The position numbers and the translations under genes are program-made. Positions 7,543-15,075 of a stretch of DNA of 15,458 bases are shown in pieces (positions within the stretch are counted from its first letter, which is position 1; every line of letters starts with the position of its first letter). Under the pieces are notes generated by a model. That model saw only the letters and a list, made by a program, of their open reading frames with translations, searched no databases and was not told where the DNA came from. This DNA is from an uncultured Clostridia bacterium (GTDB taxonomy: Bacteria; Bacillota; Clostridia; Oscillospirales; Ruminococcaceae): NCBI GenBank assembly GCA_937894185.1, contig CALCSA010000484.1:1-15458 (forward strand). The letters are read 5' to 3'.

Positions 7543-9181
7543 GATTCTGTTGGTGGACGATGAGGTAAACACTCGTAGGCATCTGCGGGCACTCATTGAT
7601 TACGAGCAAGAGGGCTGCGTTGTGGCGGGTGAGGCCCAGAATTATGAAGAGGCCCTTGGGCAGATGGAGCGTCTGCATCCCGAAATCCTTCTGTGCGATA
7701 TTGAGATGCCGGGCAAAAGCGGGTTGGAACTGGCTGCCAAAGTGCGCCAAACAGCCCCGGGCACCCGTATTATTTTTTTGACGGGGCACGATAAGTTCAC
7801 CTATGCCCGGCAAGCGATTCAGAGCGGAGCGGACGAATATATTTTAAAACCTGTGGATTCCTCCGAGCTGCGCAGTGCACTGGCCCGCACGGTGTGCGCG
7901 TTAGAAAAGCAAAAAACCCTGGAAGAAGAGCATCGCCTGTTCCGCCATATGTTAGAAACCAGCAAAGACGAGCTAAGGGAGCGCTTTTTAAGCCAGATTC
8001 TGTTTCTGCCCCCCGCCTCAAAAGAGGTGGAGAGAAAAATTGAGTTTTTCAATCTGACCAGCGCCCGCTATCAGGTTGCCGTGTTGGAAGTAAGGCCCCG
8101 CCCCGAACCGGAAGGCTCGGAGTACAGCCACCAGTCCGCTCTGTACACACTGAAAAATCTTCTGCTGGACCATCTGCGCCCCCGCATGCCGGCCTATCTG
8201 CTGGAGGTGGGAATCGATCGGTATCTGGCAGTGTTGCTACCCCAGCCGGAAGAGCAGGTATTGCCCGCGCTGGAAGAGGCCGTCAGCGTTGTGGAAGATC
8301 TTTTGGAGCTCACCATTTCCTGTGGGGTGAGCGAGTGCTTTTCGGCCCTTGAGCGCATGCGGTTTTATTATTATCAAGCGGCAAAGGCCTGCTCCCACAC
8401 CTGCTATGTGGGCGTTAACTCCGTTATCAGCTATCAAAATCTGGCCGAAAGCCTGTCCCGAGTTCCCCCAAAACCCGACTACTCAGCTGATGCCAAGCAG
8501 GTGGCCGAGTACATCCGGGGGGAGGCGGTGCTGGGCGAGGGTTTGAATCGACTGCTGGCTGGCATCCTGTCAGGGTCGGCTTACCGCAGCCGGGACGTGG
8601 AGGAGGCCAAGGCCTGCTATATCGAATTTGCCGTCACCCTGTTTAAGGCGCTGGAGCTTTGGGCCCTGATCAGCCCCAAGGAGCAGGCCGCCACCAGTGA
8701 TATTTATGCCCGCATCATCACTCTGCGCACAGCCGAGGATGTAGCAAAACAGCTGGCCCAAACTGTATGCCGGCTGGTGGACGCCAACCAGGACAGCAAC
8801 ACCCGCTACTTTCATTCCGTGGTGGATGCGGCCCTTGCCTATATCCGGGAAGCCTATCTGGATAACATCACTCTGGGCGATGTGGCTGGCCATGTCCATG
8901 TCAACACCAGCTATCTCAGCAGAATCATCAAAAAGGTTACAGGCAAGAATTTTGTGGATATCCTGCTTCAGGCACGCATTGCAAAAGCACGGGAGCTGTT
9001 GCAGGACAACAGCCTGAAAGTGTATGAGGTGGCCGAGGGTGTGGGCATTCCCGAAACCAAGTATTTTTCCAGCGTGTTTAAAAAGGAAACCGGCCTTACG
9101 CCTACCGAATACCGCAACAGCCTGAGCTTAGAAAGCCCGGTCGGATATTTGAAGTCTGTAAAGCAGGAGGAAACGTCATGA
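7535..9181 (+). CDS. YesN-type response regulator, REC + AraC DNA-binding domain
   Basis: A 548-residue regulator. The start at ATG 7535 is fixed by AAAGGAGG (7521-7528) and by the receiver beginning MHKILLVDDE. An upstream in-frame extension lies inside the kinase gene and is rejected. The receiver has acidic Asp8/Asp9, phosphoacceptor Asp55 in LLCDIEMPG, Thr83 and Lys105 in ILKPVD. A long middle region of no clear motif follows (~120-440), as is usual in this family. The C-terminal two-helix-turn-helix AraC domain (~450-540) includes ITLGDVAGHVHVNTSYLSRI and VAEGVGIPETKYFSSVFKKE, then GLTPTEYR. It overlaps the kinase gene by 8 nt and the hydrolase gene by 4 nt. It most likely activates the transporter cluster when the external ligand is sensed. 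Confidence 0.95.
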   Translation: MHKILLVDDEVNTRRHLRALIDYEQEGCVVAGEAQNYEEALGQMERLHPEILLCDIEMPGKSGLELAAKVRQTAPGTRIIFLTGHDKFTYARQAIQSGADEYILKPVDSSELRSALARTVCALEKQKTLEEEHRLFRHMLETSKDELRERFLSQILFLPPASKEVERKIEFFNLTSARYQVAVLEVRPRPEPEGSEYSHQSALYTLKNLLLDHLRPRMPAYLLEVGIDRYLAVLLPQPEEQVLPALEEAVSVVEDLLELTISCGVSECFSALERMRFYYYQAAKACSHTCYVGVNSVISYQNLAESLSRVPPKPDYSADAKQVAEYIRGEAVLGEGLNRLLAGILSGSAYRSRDVEEAKACYIEFAVTLFKALELWALISPKEQAATSDIYARIITLRTAEDVAKQLAQTVCRLVDANQDSNTRYFHSVVDAALAYIREAYLDNITLGDVAGHVHVNTSYLSRIIKKVTGKNFVDILLQARIAKARELLQDNSLKVYEVAEGVGIPETKYFSSVFKKETGLTPTEYRNSLSLESPVGYLKSVKQEETS

Positions 9182-10062
9182 AAAAAATCGACATTCACAT
9201 GCATTGTTTTCGAACCCGCCCCCTTTCCCCTCACACCGGTGAAAGCACCTACTTCATGACGCCGGAAGAAGTACTGGCCAAATGGGATGCCTACGGCATT
9301 GAGAGGGGCATTCTGCTGCCTGTGGTAAGCCCCGAGTACATGGGGCCCACTCAAACCAACGCTGAGGTGTTGGCCCTTGTGCAGGAATACCCGGAGCGCT
9401 TTTTCTGGTTTTGCAACATAGACCCCCGGGCCTGGGGAAACACCTCCGGCAGCGATTTTGGTTTCCTGCTGCGCACCTGTAAAGAGCGGGGGGCTTTGGG
9501 GCTGGGGGAAATTACAGCCAATCTGGCTTTTGATGATCCTCTGGTGAAAAACCTGTTTTCCCACTGTGAGCAGAACGGCATGCCGGTCTTGTTCCACATT
9601 GCACCCCGGCAGGGGGGCTGTTATGGCCTTGTGGACGACGTGGGGTTGCCCGGTCTGGAAAAGGCGCTGCGGGCCTTCCCAAGCCTTATATTCATCGCCC
9701 ACTCACAACCCTTTTGGGCTGAGATCGCTCAGGGAGTCACTCCCCAAAACCGAAACCAATACCCCAAAGGCCCGGTAAAGCCCGGCCGGGTAGTGGAGCT
9801 GATGCGCCGCTACAACAACCTCTGCGCCGACCTTTCCGCCAACAGCGGCTTCAACGCCCTCAAACGGGATGAGGAATTTGCCCTGACTTTTTTGGAGGAA
9901 TTTGCCGACCGCCTCTTCTTTGCCACCGACCTGTGCGCCCGGGAGGAGGACATTGGCCTTTCCTTCTGGCTGGATGCTATGCACGAAAAGGGCCGACTGA
10001 AAAGCGATACCTACCTAAAAATCTGCCGGGAGAACGCTGAAAAGATATTGTTTCAAAAATAG
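9178..10062 (+). CDS. Amidohydrolase-family metal-dependent hydrolase (Amidohydro_2-like)
   Basis: A 294-residue cytoplasmic TIM-barrel-type enzyme whose ATG overlaps the regulator's TGA (ATGA). Metal-site features run in family order: DIHMH (His7, His9) at the first strand, GLGEI (Glu111), VLFHIAP (His140), FIAHSQPFW (His175) and FFATDL (Asp251). The fold and order match the Amidohydro_2 group, which includes decarboxylases such as the ACMSD/gamma-resorcylate type as well as lactone hydrolases, so the chemistry could be C-C or C-O cleavage rather than amide hydrolysis. Co-expression with the importer suggests that it acts on the imported compound or a product of it. It ends in TAG, showing that TAG works as a normal stop here, and a strong terminator follows. 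Confidence 0.9.
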   Translation: MKKIDIHMHCFRTRPLSPHTGESTYFMTPEEVLAKWDAYGIERGILLPVVSPEYMGPTQTNAEVLALVQEYPERFFWFCNIDPRAWGNTSGSDFGFLLRTCKERGALGLGEITANLAFDDPLVKNLFSHCEQNGMPVLFHIAPRQGGCYGLVDDVGLPGLEKALRAFPSLIFIAHSQPFWAEIAQGVTPQNRNQYPKGPVKPGRVVELMRRYNNLCADLSANSGFNALKRDEEFALTFLEEFADRLFFATDLCAREEDIGLSFWLDAMHEKGRLKSDTYLKICRENAEKILFQK

Positions 10063-10098
10063 TGCAGCACCCTTTTATTTTGCCCGAAAAAGCCAGAG

Positions 10099-10149
10099 TG
10101 GATCGGCTTGGAAGCATTGCGCAACCTTTCAAGCCGATCCATCTTTTTT
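10099..10149 (+). terminator. Rho-independent terminator of the transport cluster
   Basis: Arms 10099-10114 and 10126-10141 (TGGATCGGCTTGGAAG with CTTTCAAGCCGATCCA) pair over 16 bp with one G-U, around an 11-nt loop. TCTTTTTT follows at 10142-10149. It lies 37 nt after the hydrolase stop and between convergent genes. Confidence 0.92.
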
Positions 10150-10196
10150 ATACCATGCCCATTGCCTTCTGCACGGCGGATAAAAATAACTGCGGC

Positions 10197-10214
10197 TCCG
10201 GGATTCCTCCCGGA
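10197..10214 (-). terminator. Short hairpin after pheA, possible weak terminator
   Basis: On the minus strand TCCGGGA-GGAA-TCCCGGA forms a 7-bp stem with a GNRA-type loop, 22 nt after the pheA stop. The following T-rich stretch starts about 10 nt later (TTATTTTTAT), so it is a weak terminator at best or an mRNA 3' stabiliser. The stronger hairpin at 10099-10141 may stop pheA transcripts as well. Confidence 0.4.
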
Positions 10215-10235
10215 ATCTCAAAGGTTTCCGCCCTC

Positions 10236-11378
10236 TCACCGAACTTCGCTGTAGCTTCCCAGAAAGACAAACATCTGCTGTTCCCGGGTGGAGCAATCCC
10301 CCAGCAGGTGTATGACATCCTCCGACCAGACAGAGGCTTCCAGATCAAAGTAAAACAGGAACTCAAAGTCTCGCCCCGGAATGGGGCGGCTTTCTAACTT
10401 GGTCAGATTCAGCCCCAAGGTAGAAAACTTGGTGATCATCTGGTAGAGAGCACCGGGAGTGTGCTCTACCGAAAGCATCAGGCTGATTCGGTCGGCACCG
10501 GGGTAGATGGTCAAATCCTTGGCGATGCAGATAAAGCGGGTGTAGTTGTTCTCGCTGTTCTGAATCCGGTGGGACAACACCTGCAAACCGTAGAGCTCGG
10601 CGCAGTTGCGAGAGGACAGAGCAGCGATGTCCCGGCGGTCCGATTCGGCCACCAGCTTGGCGGCCACGGCAGTGTTTTCGCAGGGGATGATTTTGATGTG
10701 GGGATGCTGGTTTAAAAAATCACGGCATTGGCCCAACGCCTGCTCGTGAGAGTAGATTTCCCGGATGTCCGAAAACTGCACCCCCGGCTTTGTCAGAAGA
10801 TTGTGGTCGATGTGGAGCCGGATGCTGCGCACAATATGGAACTGATAGCGGTGCATCAGATCGTACACCCGGTTTACCGAGCCGTTGGAGCTGTTTTCGA
10901 TAGGCAGGATGCCAAAGTCGCAGCGCCCCTGCTCCACCGCCTGAAAGACTCCTTCAAACTCCGGGAAGTAGGTGATATCCGGCATGGGGAAAAGCTTGTC
11001 GCAGGCGATTTGGGAGTAGGCTCCCTCCACCCCCTGACAGGCCACGGTGCCCCGGCGGGGAAACGGCCGGTTTTCGGCGGCAGCTTGCCGGATTTTTTGG
11101 GAAAGCTGGCTCTCGTTGTGATAAAAGCTTCTCTGATAGGCTTTGCTCAAATCCAGCAGGACCCCGTAGAGCATCCGGGCGTACAGATCCAGCTCCTCCC
11201 CCGCCTGCCTGCCCACCCGGGCCAGAATCTCCCGCTCCCGGGCCCGGTCCAGAATCATCTTCCCCTGGCCTTTTTTATGCTCTGCCACCTGAGCGCAAAG
11301 CTCCATCCGCCGACAGAACAGATCGGTAAGCTGAGTGTCCACCCGATCAATTTCCATGCGCAGATCTTGTGGTTCCAT
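10236..11378 (-). CDS. pheA: Bifunctional chorismate mutase / prephenate dehydratase (P-protein)
   Basis: A 380-residue three-domain enzyme that makes phenylpyruvate from chorismate through prephenate, committing carbon to phenylalanine. Residues ~1-85 are an AroQ-type chorismate mutase (MEPQDLRMEIDRVDTQL, RAREREIL). Residues ~103-280 are the prephenate dehydratase domain (ACQGVEGAYSQ, FGILPIENSSNGSVNRVYDL, NNYTRF with the catalytic Thr). Residues ~290-375 are an ACT domain with GALY and ESRP, the motifs that bind inhibitory phenylalanine. The start is ATG 11378, preceded by AAGGGGA (11392-11386); an upstream in-frame ATG at 11405 has no ribosome binding site. Expression is under its own promoter and a phenylalanine-codon attenuator. 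No other aromatic biosynthesis genes are in the window. Confidence 0.96.
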   Translation of the reverse strand: MEPQDLRMEIDRVDTQLTDLFCRRMELCAQVAEHKKGQGKMILDRAREREILARVGRQAGEELDLYARMLYGVLLDLSKAYQRSFYHNESQLSQKIRQAAAENRPFPRRGTVACQGVEGAYSQIACDKLFPMPDITYFPEFEGVFQAVEQGRCDFGILPIENSSNGSVNRVYDLMHRYQFHIVRSIRLHIDHNLLTKPGVQFSDIREIYSHEQALGQCRDFLNQHPHIKIIPCENTAVAAKLVAESDRRDIAALSSRNCAELYGLQVLSHRIQNSENNYTRFICIAKDLTIYPGADRISLMLSVEHTPGALYQMITKFSTLGLNLTKLESRPIPGRDFEFLFYFDLEASVWSEDVIHLLGDCSTREQQMFVFLGSYSEVR

Positions 11379-11490
11379 AGAATCTTCCCCTTTCTGGTGA
11401 TACACACCTTGCGCCGTTTTATTTCCTCCGGCGGCATATTCAGAGCCGTCACCATTGCATGTTTTGATTGCCAGATTGCCGCAATTAAAA

Positions 11491-11518
11491 GAGTCCCGCG
11501 GCGTTTGCCACGGGACTC
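11491..11518 (-). terminator. pheA attenuator terminator (segments 3:4)
   Basis: On the minus strand GAGTCCCGTGGC (11518-11507) pairs with GCCGCGGGACTC (11502-11491) over 12 bp with one G-U and an AAAC loop. TTTTAATT (11490-11483) follows. It lies between the leader peptide stop and pheA, about 110 nt before the pheA start, so it must be bypassed for pheA to be made. Confidence 0.85.
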
Positions 11519-11627
11519 CACATGCAGCGGTTGCATTGCGAACGGAGCATCAATCCCTGTCGGCCAAACGCAAATAAGCCTTACCCTTTCCAAAGCCGGT
11601 AAAGCTAAAAAAGAAAAAGTAGCCGAC
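11507..11627 (-). promoter_or_regulatory. pheA attenuator: alternative leader RNA pairings
   Basis: Segment 1, GTCGGCTA (11627-11620), lies in leader codons 8-10, just before the Phe run. It pairs with TGGCCGAC in segment 2 (11566-11559), 8 bp including one G-U. Segment 2 as a whole (11566-11544, GCC-g-AC-a-GGGA-ttgatg-CTCC) can instead pair with segment 3, GGAGTCCCGTGGC (11519-11507), 13 bp with bulges, which removes the 5' arm of the terminator. A ribosome stalled at the Phe codons would cover segment 1 and favour 2:3 (read-through). One that reaches the stop at 11550 would cover segment 2 and favour the terminator. Pairings were worked out by hand. Confidence 0.75.
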
Positions 11628-11648
11628 CAAAGTAACAGCGTGTATCAT
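11550..11648 (-). CDS. pheL: Phenylalanine-rich leader peptide of pheA
   Basis: A 32-residue ORF starts at ATG 11648 behind AGAGG (11660-11656, 7-nt gap) and ends at TGA 11552-11550. Its core is YFFFFSFTGF at residues 10-19: six Phe codons (11-14, 16, 19) next to a Tyr. The pattern matches attenuator leader peptides such as E. coli PheL in logic but not in sequence. The peptide has no expected function itself; its translation measures charged tRNA-Phe. It lies downstream of a strong promoter and upstream of an intrinsic terminator and pheA. Frame and T counts were checked base by base. Confidence 0.85.
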   Translation of the reverse strand: MIHAVTLVGYFFFFSFTGFGKGKAYLRLADRD

Positions 11649-11699
11649 CACGGTACCTCTAAATCTGCCCCGTGTAAACTGAGCCTGAGATTGTGTCAC

Positions 11700-11728
11700 A
11701 TTGTAGCATAATCCCCCCGCGGTGTAAA
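11700..11728 (-). promoter_or_regulatory. Promoter of the pheA leader, TTTACA-17-TACAAT
   Basis: On the minus strand TTTACA (11728-11723) is a five-of-six -35 match, followed after 17 nt by TACAAT (11705-11700), a five-of-six -10 match with an extended TG (TGCTACAAT). The predicted transcript starts near 11693, about 45 nt before the leader peptide start and 315 nt before pheA. Confidence 0.85.
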
Positions 11729-11771
11729 GAGGTTTTTGAAATGATTGGAATCTTATCCCAACTTTTGGTCA

Positions 11772-11804
11772 AAGAGCTGCCCCCTCAAGATGAAGACAGC
11801 CCTT
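11772..11804 (-). terminator. Possible weak terminator after the FtsX-type permease gene
   Basis: On the minus strand AAGGGCTGTC (11804-11795) can pair with GGCAGCTCTT (11781-11772), 10 bp with two G-U pairs and a 13-nt loop. Only three T follow the arm, so termination would be weak. It lies 10 nt after the permease stop and before the pheA promoter. Confidence 0.35.
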
Positions 11805-11813
11805 GGTTTGGTG

Positions 11814-13175
11814 CTATTCGGTGCGGATAGCCTCCAAGGCACTGACCTTGACGGCCCGGTGAGCGGGGTATACTCCCGAGACAATCCCCACCAGTGTGGC
11901 AAACACCAGTCCTGTGACTGCCAGCCACGGGGGAATGATGCTCATCTTGGTGACAAAGGCCTCCGTCATTCCCCGGCCACCACTTTCCTGCACAGTGCTG
12001 CCGATGAGATTGAGGATATAGGAGCCGATGTAGGAGATGCCGTCCCCCAACACCCCTCCCATAAAGCCGATGAGGCCTGCCTCAATGAGGAAGATGGCCC
12101 GGATTTGAGCCAGCTCGCAACCCAGCACCTTCATGATGCCGATCTCCCGGGTGCGCTCGATGACGGCGGTATACATGGTGTTCATGATGGAAACCGCCGA
12201 GGCAATCATCACAACGCCGCCGATAAAGCCAAGAATCATCTGGGTTTGGCGGGAGCTTTCCTGCATGCTCTGGCGCTCCTGCTCCATGGAGTAGGTATTG
12301 ACAAAGCCCAAATCATGGATGGCCTGCTCCACTGCCGCCACGTGGTCCATGGTAAAGCACTTCACCTTGACGTTTTCGTAGCCTTTGGCCGCATCTTTTT
12401 CTTTTTTGATATTGTTGGCTTTTTCGTATTCCTGTTGGATGCGCTTCATGTCCTCAATGTCCATGACAGCACCGTAGACCGTCTCGTAACCCCGGCGGTA
12501 ATCCCCCTTGAAGATGCCCACCACTTCCAGATCGTAGGTGAGCGGCTTGGCGGTGTCCCGCATGGGGTCCAGCTGATAGGTCAGCTCGGTTTCCAGCGGG
12601 TTGAAGAATGGGTCGGGCAGCTCGCCCCCTTCCTCCACCGACCAATAGTCTACCATATTGTTGGGCCAACGCTTTTTGGTATCCTCAAAATCGTAGGCGG
12701 TGCGGTCTCCAAACATCACCCGCAGCTTTTTGCTCCCCCCATCGTTGGAGGTGAGCATTCTGCCCTCGGCGGCGGTATAGCCCAGCTTGGAAAGAGCGTC
12801 GGCGCTCATGCCGGTCACATTCCACGCATACCACTGATAGCGGTTTTTCCGTCCGGCAAAAATAAAGGTGCTGCTCTGAATCTGCATCTGCATAATGGGA
12901 GTCGCCACCTCCACCCCCGGAATCATCCGAATGGCATCGATGGCCGCATCGTCCAGAGGGGTTTCGGTGTTGCCGTAGTTGTTCACCTCAATCAGGGTCA
13001 GGTCTCCCCACTGTTCCAGCATCTTTTGGTTGTTCTCGCTGATGGCGATACCCAGTGAGATGGGAAGCACAATAAAGCAGGTTCCCACCACCACCCCGAT
13101 GACCGTAAGGATGGTGCGCAGCTTGCGTCGGGCCAGATTGCGCAGACAGGTTCCCAGCAGGTCAGAAATCTTCAT
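11814..13175 (-). CDS. FtsX/MacB-type ABC transporter permease
   Basis: A 453-residue membrane protein. ATG 13175 (ribosome binding site AGAGGA) is chosen because MKISDLLGTCLRNLARRKLRT is the classic family start; a longer in-frame version from 13259 would extend deep into the upstream gene. The first helix is ~20-44 (LTVIGVVVGTCFIVLPISLGIAI), followed by a large extracytoplasmic MacB_PCD-like domain and then a C-terminal FtsX domain with three helices. That domain includes MILGFIGGVVMIASAVSIMNT, the cytoplasmic motif ERTREIGIMKVLGCE, and a final GIVSGVYPAHRAVKVSALEAIR. Such permeases do mechanotransmission or export of peptides, lipids or drugs, powered by the ATPase encoded two genes upstream. 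It overlaps the accessory protein gene by 14 nt and ends in TAG. Confidence 0.94.
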   Translation of the reverse strand: MKISDLLGTCLRNLARRKLRTILTVIGVVVGTCFIVLPISLGIAISENNQKMLEQWGDLTLIEVNNYGNTETPLDDAAIDAIRMIPGVEVATPIMQMQIQSSTFIFAGRKNRYQWYAWNVTGMSADALSKLGYTAAEGRMLTSNDGGSKKLRVMFGDRTAYDFEDTKKRWPNNMVDYWSVEEGGELPDPFFNPLETELTYQLDPMRDTAKPLTYDLEVVGIFKGDYRRGYETVYGAVMDIEDMKRIQQEYEKANNIKKEKDAAKGYENVKVKCFTMDHVAAVEQAIHDLGFVNTYSMEQERQSMQESSRQTQMILGFIGGVVMIASAVSIMNTMYTAVIERTREIGIMKVLGCELAQIRAIFLIEAGLIGFMGGVLGDGISYIGSYILNLIGSTVQESGGRGMTEAFVTKMSIIPPWLAVTGLVFATLVGIVSGVYPAHRAVKVSALEAIRTE

Positions 13176-15075
13176 CCATTTCCTCTCTTCCCTTGGCCAT
13201 GACACGCTTGGCAAGATACAGGGCGATCGGCACGGCAATGGCCAGTCCCCCTGCTGCAAACAACAGATATTTCCACCATGGAGTGGAAGGCTCTTCCGGC
13301 TCCATCATTCCCGGGTCAATCATGCCGGGATCGGTGGGATCGGGGTACCACGGCTCCTCCACAAAGGCGGTGAAGCTGATGGGAACCTCTTTGTCCTCGC
13401 CATTTTCGTCCTCGTACCGGACAATGATGTTGCCCTCATAATCCCCGGGCATTTCGGGCATCAGGGTGAAGTCCAGAGTGCCGTTGGCTCCCGCTTCCAG
13501 ATTGCCGAAGTGCTCGGTCTGGCCCTGATTTCCCTCGCTGTCCAGCAGGTAACCGGTGACGTTATAGGTGGGAGATTTGCCCCGGTTGACAAAGGAGACA
13601 GTGACGTAGCCCTCCTCCCCCACCTGCATCCACTCGGAAAAGTCGGTAATGGGGTCTACGGTAAAGCGGTCGATCTGGGTGATAGGGATATAAATGGTGG
13701 TGCTGGTGGTGCCGGATTCCCGCTTTTTATCCACCAGATACTCGTATTTAAAATCCACGCTGATGGCCTGACTGCCCACGGTGGCAGATGCCTTGACCAA
13801 AATATCTACATTTTGCGAGAGGGCTCCCCCCGCCGGCAGGGAGTTGTAGTAGTAGGTATTGGTGGCGGAGGCAATGGACAAAAAGCTCTGCTGCTGCTCG
13901 GTAGAAACCGGGTTGACCACCATCATAATGTTTTCCAGCGCCAGATCGCTGCTGGTGTTGGCAAAGTTGAGGGAAAGGGTAAAGGTGTTGCCCGCCTCGA
14001 TCTGCTCCGCCCCCAGATCGTACTGGTTGATGATGATATAAGGGGTGGGCGGTGCGGTCTCACTTTCGGTGCCGTCCCCGTCGGACTCAACGGAATAGAG
14101 CCGGGCCGACCCGGTCCCTGACACGTTCTCGCCGTAGACCAGATATTGCACCCGAAAATCCAGCTTGGCAAAATTGGCGGTGGCGCCTGCGTATTTCAGG
14201 TTGTCAAAGGAGACCCGAAACCGCGGAGGGTCCCCGTCGGAGGAGGCGGTTCGCTTGAGGGTTCCCCGGTTGGTGCCTTGGGGAATAAAATCCCCCGCAT
14301 CGGTAATGTACGCAAAAAGGGTGTCGTCGCTGAATTCATCCTCGTGCTCCGCCCGGAATCCCCGGTCGGTGTAGACAATGTCCAGGGTAAAGGGGGCGGT
14401 GTCCTTGGTCACCTCCCGGATGATGGCGCCGTTTTTGTCCCGGGCAAACACGCTCTCGATGACAATGTCGGAGGTAAAGGTTTCATCGCCGTCATCACTG
14501 TCGGTGGAACCGCCGCCACCTCCAGAGGAACCTCTAAAGGCATCCTCAGGAATTTCCGGGTTAATACTAAACTCATAATTAGTTATGCTACCAATAGTAA
14601 TCGCAGTATTATCAGTTGTTACACCCTCCAGTAAAAGCCGTTTAGCCCTTTGATATTTTACATGCTTTAAGGAAACTAGCATATATGCAGATGTGCCATC
14701 CATAGAATCCACGGTAATTGATAAGCTCGTGCTTCCACTAAAGCTATTCACCGCACGGAAACTACTCCCGAGCATTTTATTAATGAGCGTAGTATCGCTG
14801 GTTGTAAAGGATTTTCCTATATCGCCTGTTCCTGATGTGTTATCAAAGGGCGAATTCACATGAGTATAACTTATTTCTACATCAACAATTTTACCATCTT
14901 TAAGATTGGATACAGAATCTCCGTTTGTATATTTCATACTGTCTATGGCTGCATTAGTGGGCTGGTATGCCGCCGCACTGGCTATGATGCTGAACAACTG
15001 CATACAAACTCCGCCGATCATCAGCACGGCCAGCAGCCCTGCCATCACTCTTGCTATCATCTTTCGGTTTTTCAT
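13162..15075 (-). CDS. Secreted, C-terminally anchored accessory protein of the ABC system (CARDB/COG1361-like)
   Basis: A 637-residue protein. It has an N-terminal signal sequence (basic MKNRKMIAR, hydrophobic ~11-35, possible cleavage after ASAAA) and a C-terminal helix (WWKYLLFAAGGLAIAVPIALY, ~600-620) with a short charged cytoplasmic tail. Most of it is therefore outside the cell. Two related beta-rich segments come first (~41-175 and ~205-320), each with the pattern DG...VS(L/F)..(V/L)KY, separated by a glycine/aspartate linker (SSGGGGGSTDSDDGDE). Two CARDB-like beta-sandwich regions follow (~345-465, ~470-570), then a Pro/Met-rich stalk. Proteins of this layout commonly sit between an ATPase and an FtsX-type permease; their precise role is unknown. 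The code for residues ~44-172 is strikingly AT-rich. It starts in a 4-nt overlap (ATGA) with the ATPase gene. Confidence 0.87.
   Translation of the reverse strand: MKNRKMIARVMAGLLAVLMIGGVCMQLFSIIASAAAYQPTNAAIDSMKYTNGDSVSNLKDGKIVDVEISYTHVNSPFDNTSGTGDIGKSFTTSDTTLINKMLGSSFRAVNSFSGSTSLSITVDSMDGTSAYMLVSLKHVKYQRAKRLLLEGVTTDNTAITIGSITNYEFSINPEIPEDAFRGSSGGGGGSTDSDDGDETFTSDIVIESVFARDKNGAIIREVTKDTAPFTLDIVYTDRGFRAEHEDEFSDDTLFAYITDAGDFIPQGTNRGTLKRTASSDGDPPRFRVSFDNLKYAGATANFAKLDFRVQYLVYGENVSGTGSARLYSVESDGDGTESETAPPTPYIIINQYDLGAEQIEAGNTFTLSLNFANTSSDLALENIMMVVNPVSTEQQQSFLSIASATNTYYYNSLPAGGALSQNVDILVKASATVGSQAISVDFKYEYLVDKKRESGTTSTTIYIPITQIDRFTVDPITDFSEWMQVGEEGYVTVSFVNRGKSPTYNVTGYLLDSEGNQGQTEHFGNLEAGANGTLDFTLMPEMPGDYEGNIIVRYEDENGEDKEVPISFTAFVEEPWYPDPTDPGMIDPGMMEPEEPSTPWWKYLLFAAGGLAIAVPIALYLAKRVMAKGREEMDEDF
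14560..14945. other. AT-rich block inside the accessory protein gene
   Basis: Hand counts give 28-40% G+C in 60-base lines here (for example 17 of 60 at 14881-14940, 21 of 60 at 14641-14700), against 39 of 60 at 14341-14400 and 33 of 60 at 14941-15000. The reading frame is unbroken. The block codes for the first extracellular domain and ends near the glycine linker. Confidence 0.8.

Noticed and set aside
11255..11593. A 112-codon minus-strand frame between the pheA leader and pheA
   Set aside because: It passes through the attenuator terminator and into pheA in another frame, and has no family resemblance. The leader peptide and pheA explain the region better.
11379..11699. T-box riboswitch upstream of pheA
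   Set aside because: No T-box sequence of the AGGGTGGnACCGCG type is present before the terminator, whereas a Phe-rich leader peptide with alternative pairings is.
10728..11711. A 327-codon plus-strand open frame opposite pheA and its leader
   Set aside because: It is antisense to pheA with all catalytic motifs present and runs through the attenuator; no supporting start signal.
11745..13058. A 437-codon plus-strand open frame opposite the FtsX-type gene
   Set aside because: It is antisense to a gene with clear FtsX motifs. Its translation is His/Gly-rich low-information sequence typical of the complement of GC-rich coding DNA, with no recognisable domain.
12979..14121. A 380-codon plus-strand open frame opposite the accessory protein and permease genes
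   Set aside because: It spans the junction of two well-supported minus-strand genes, lacks a ribosome binding site and shows no domain.
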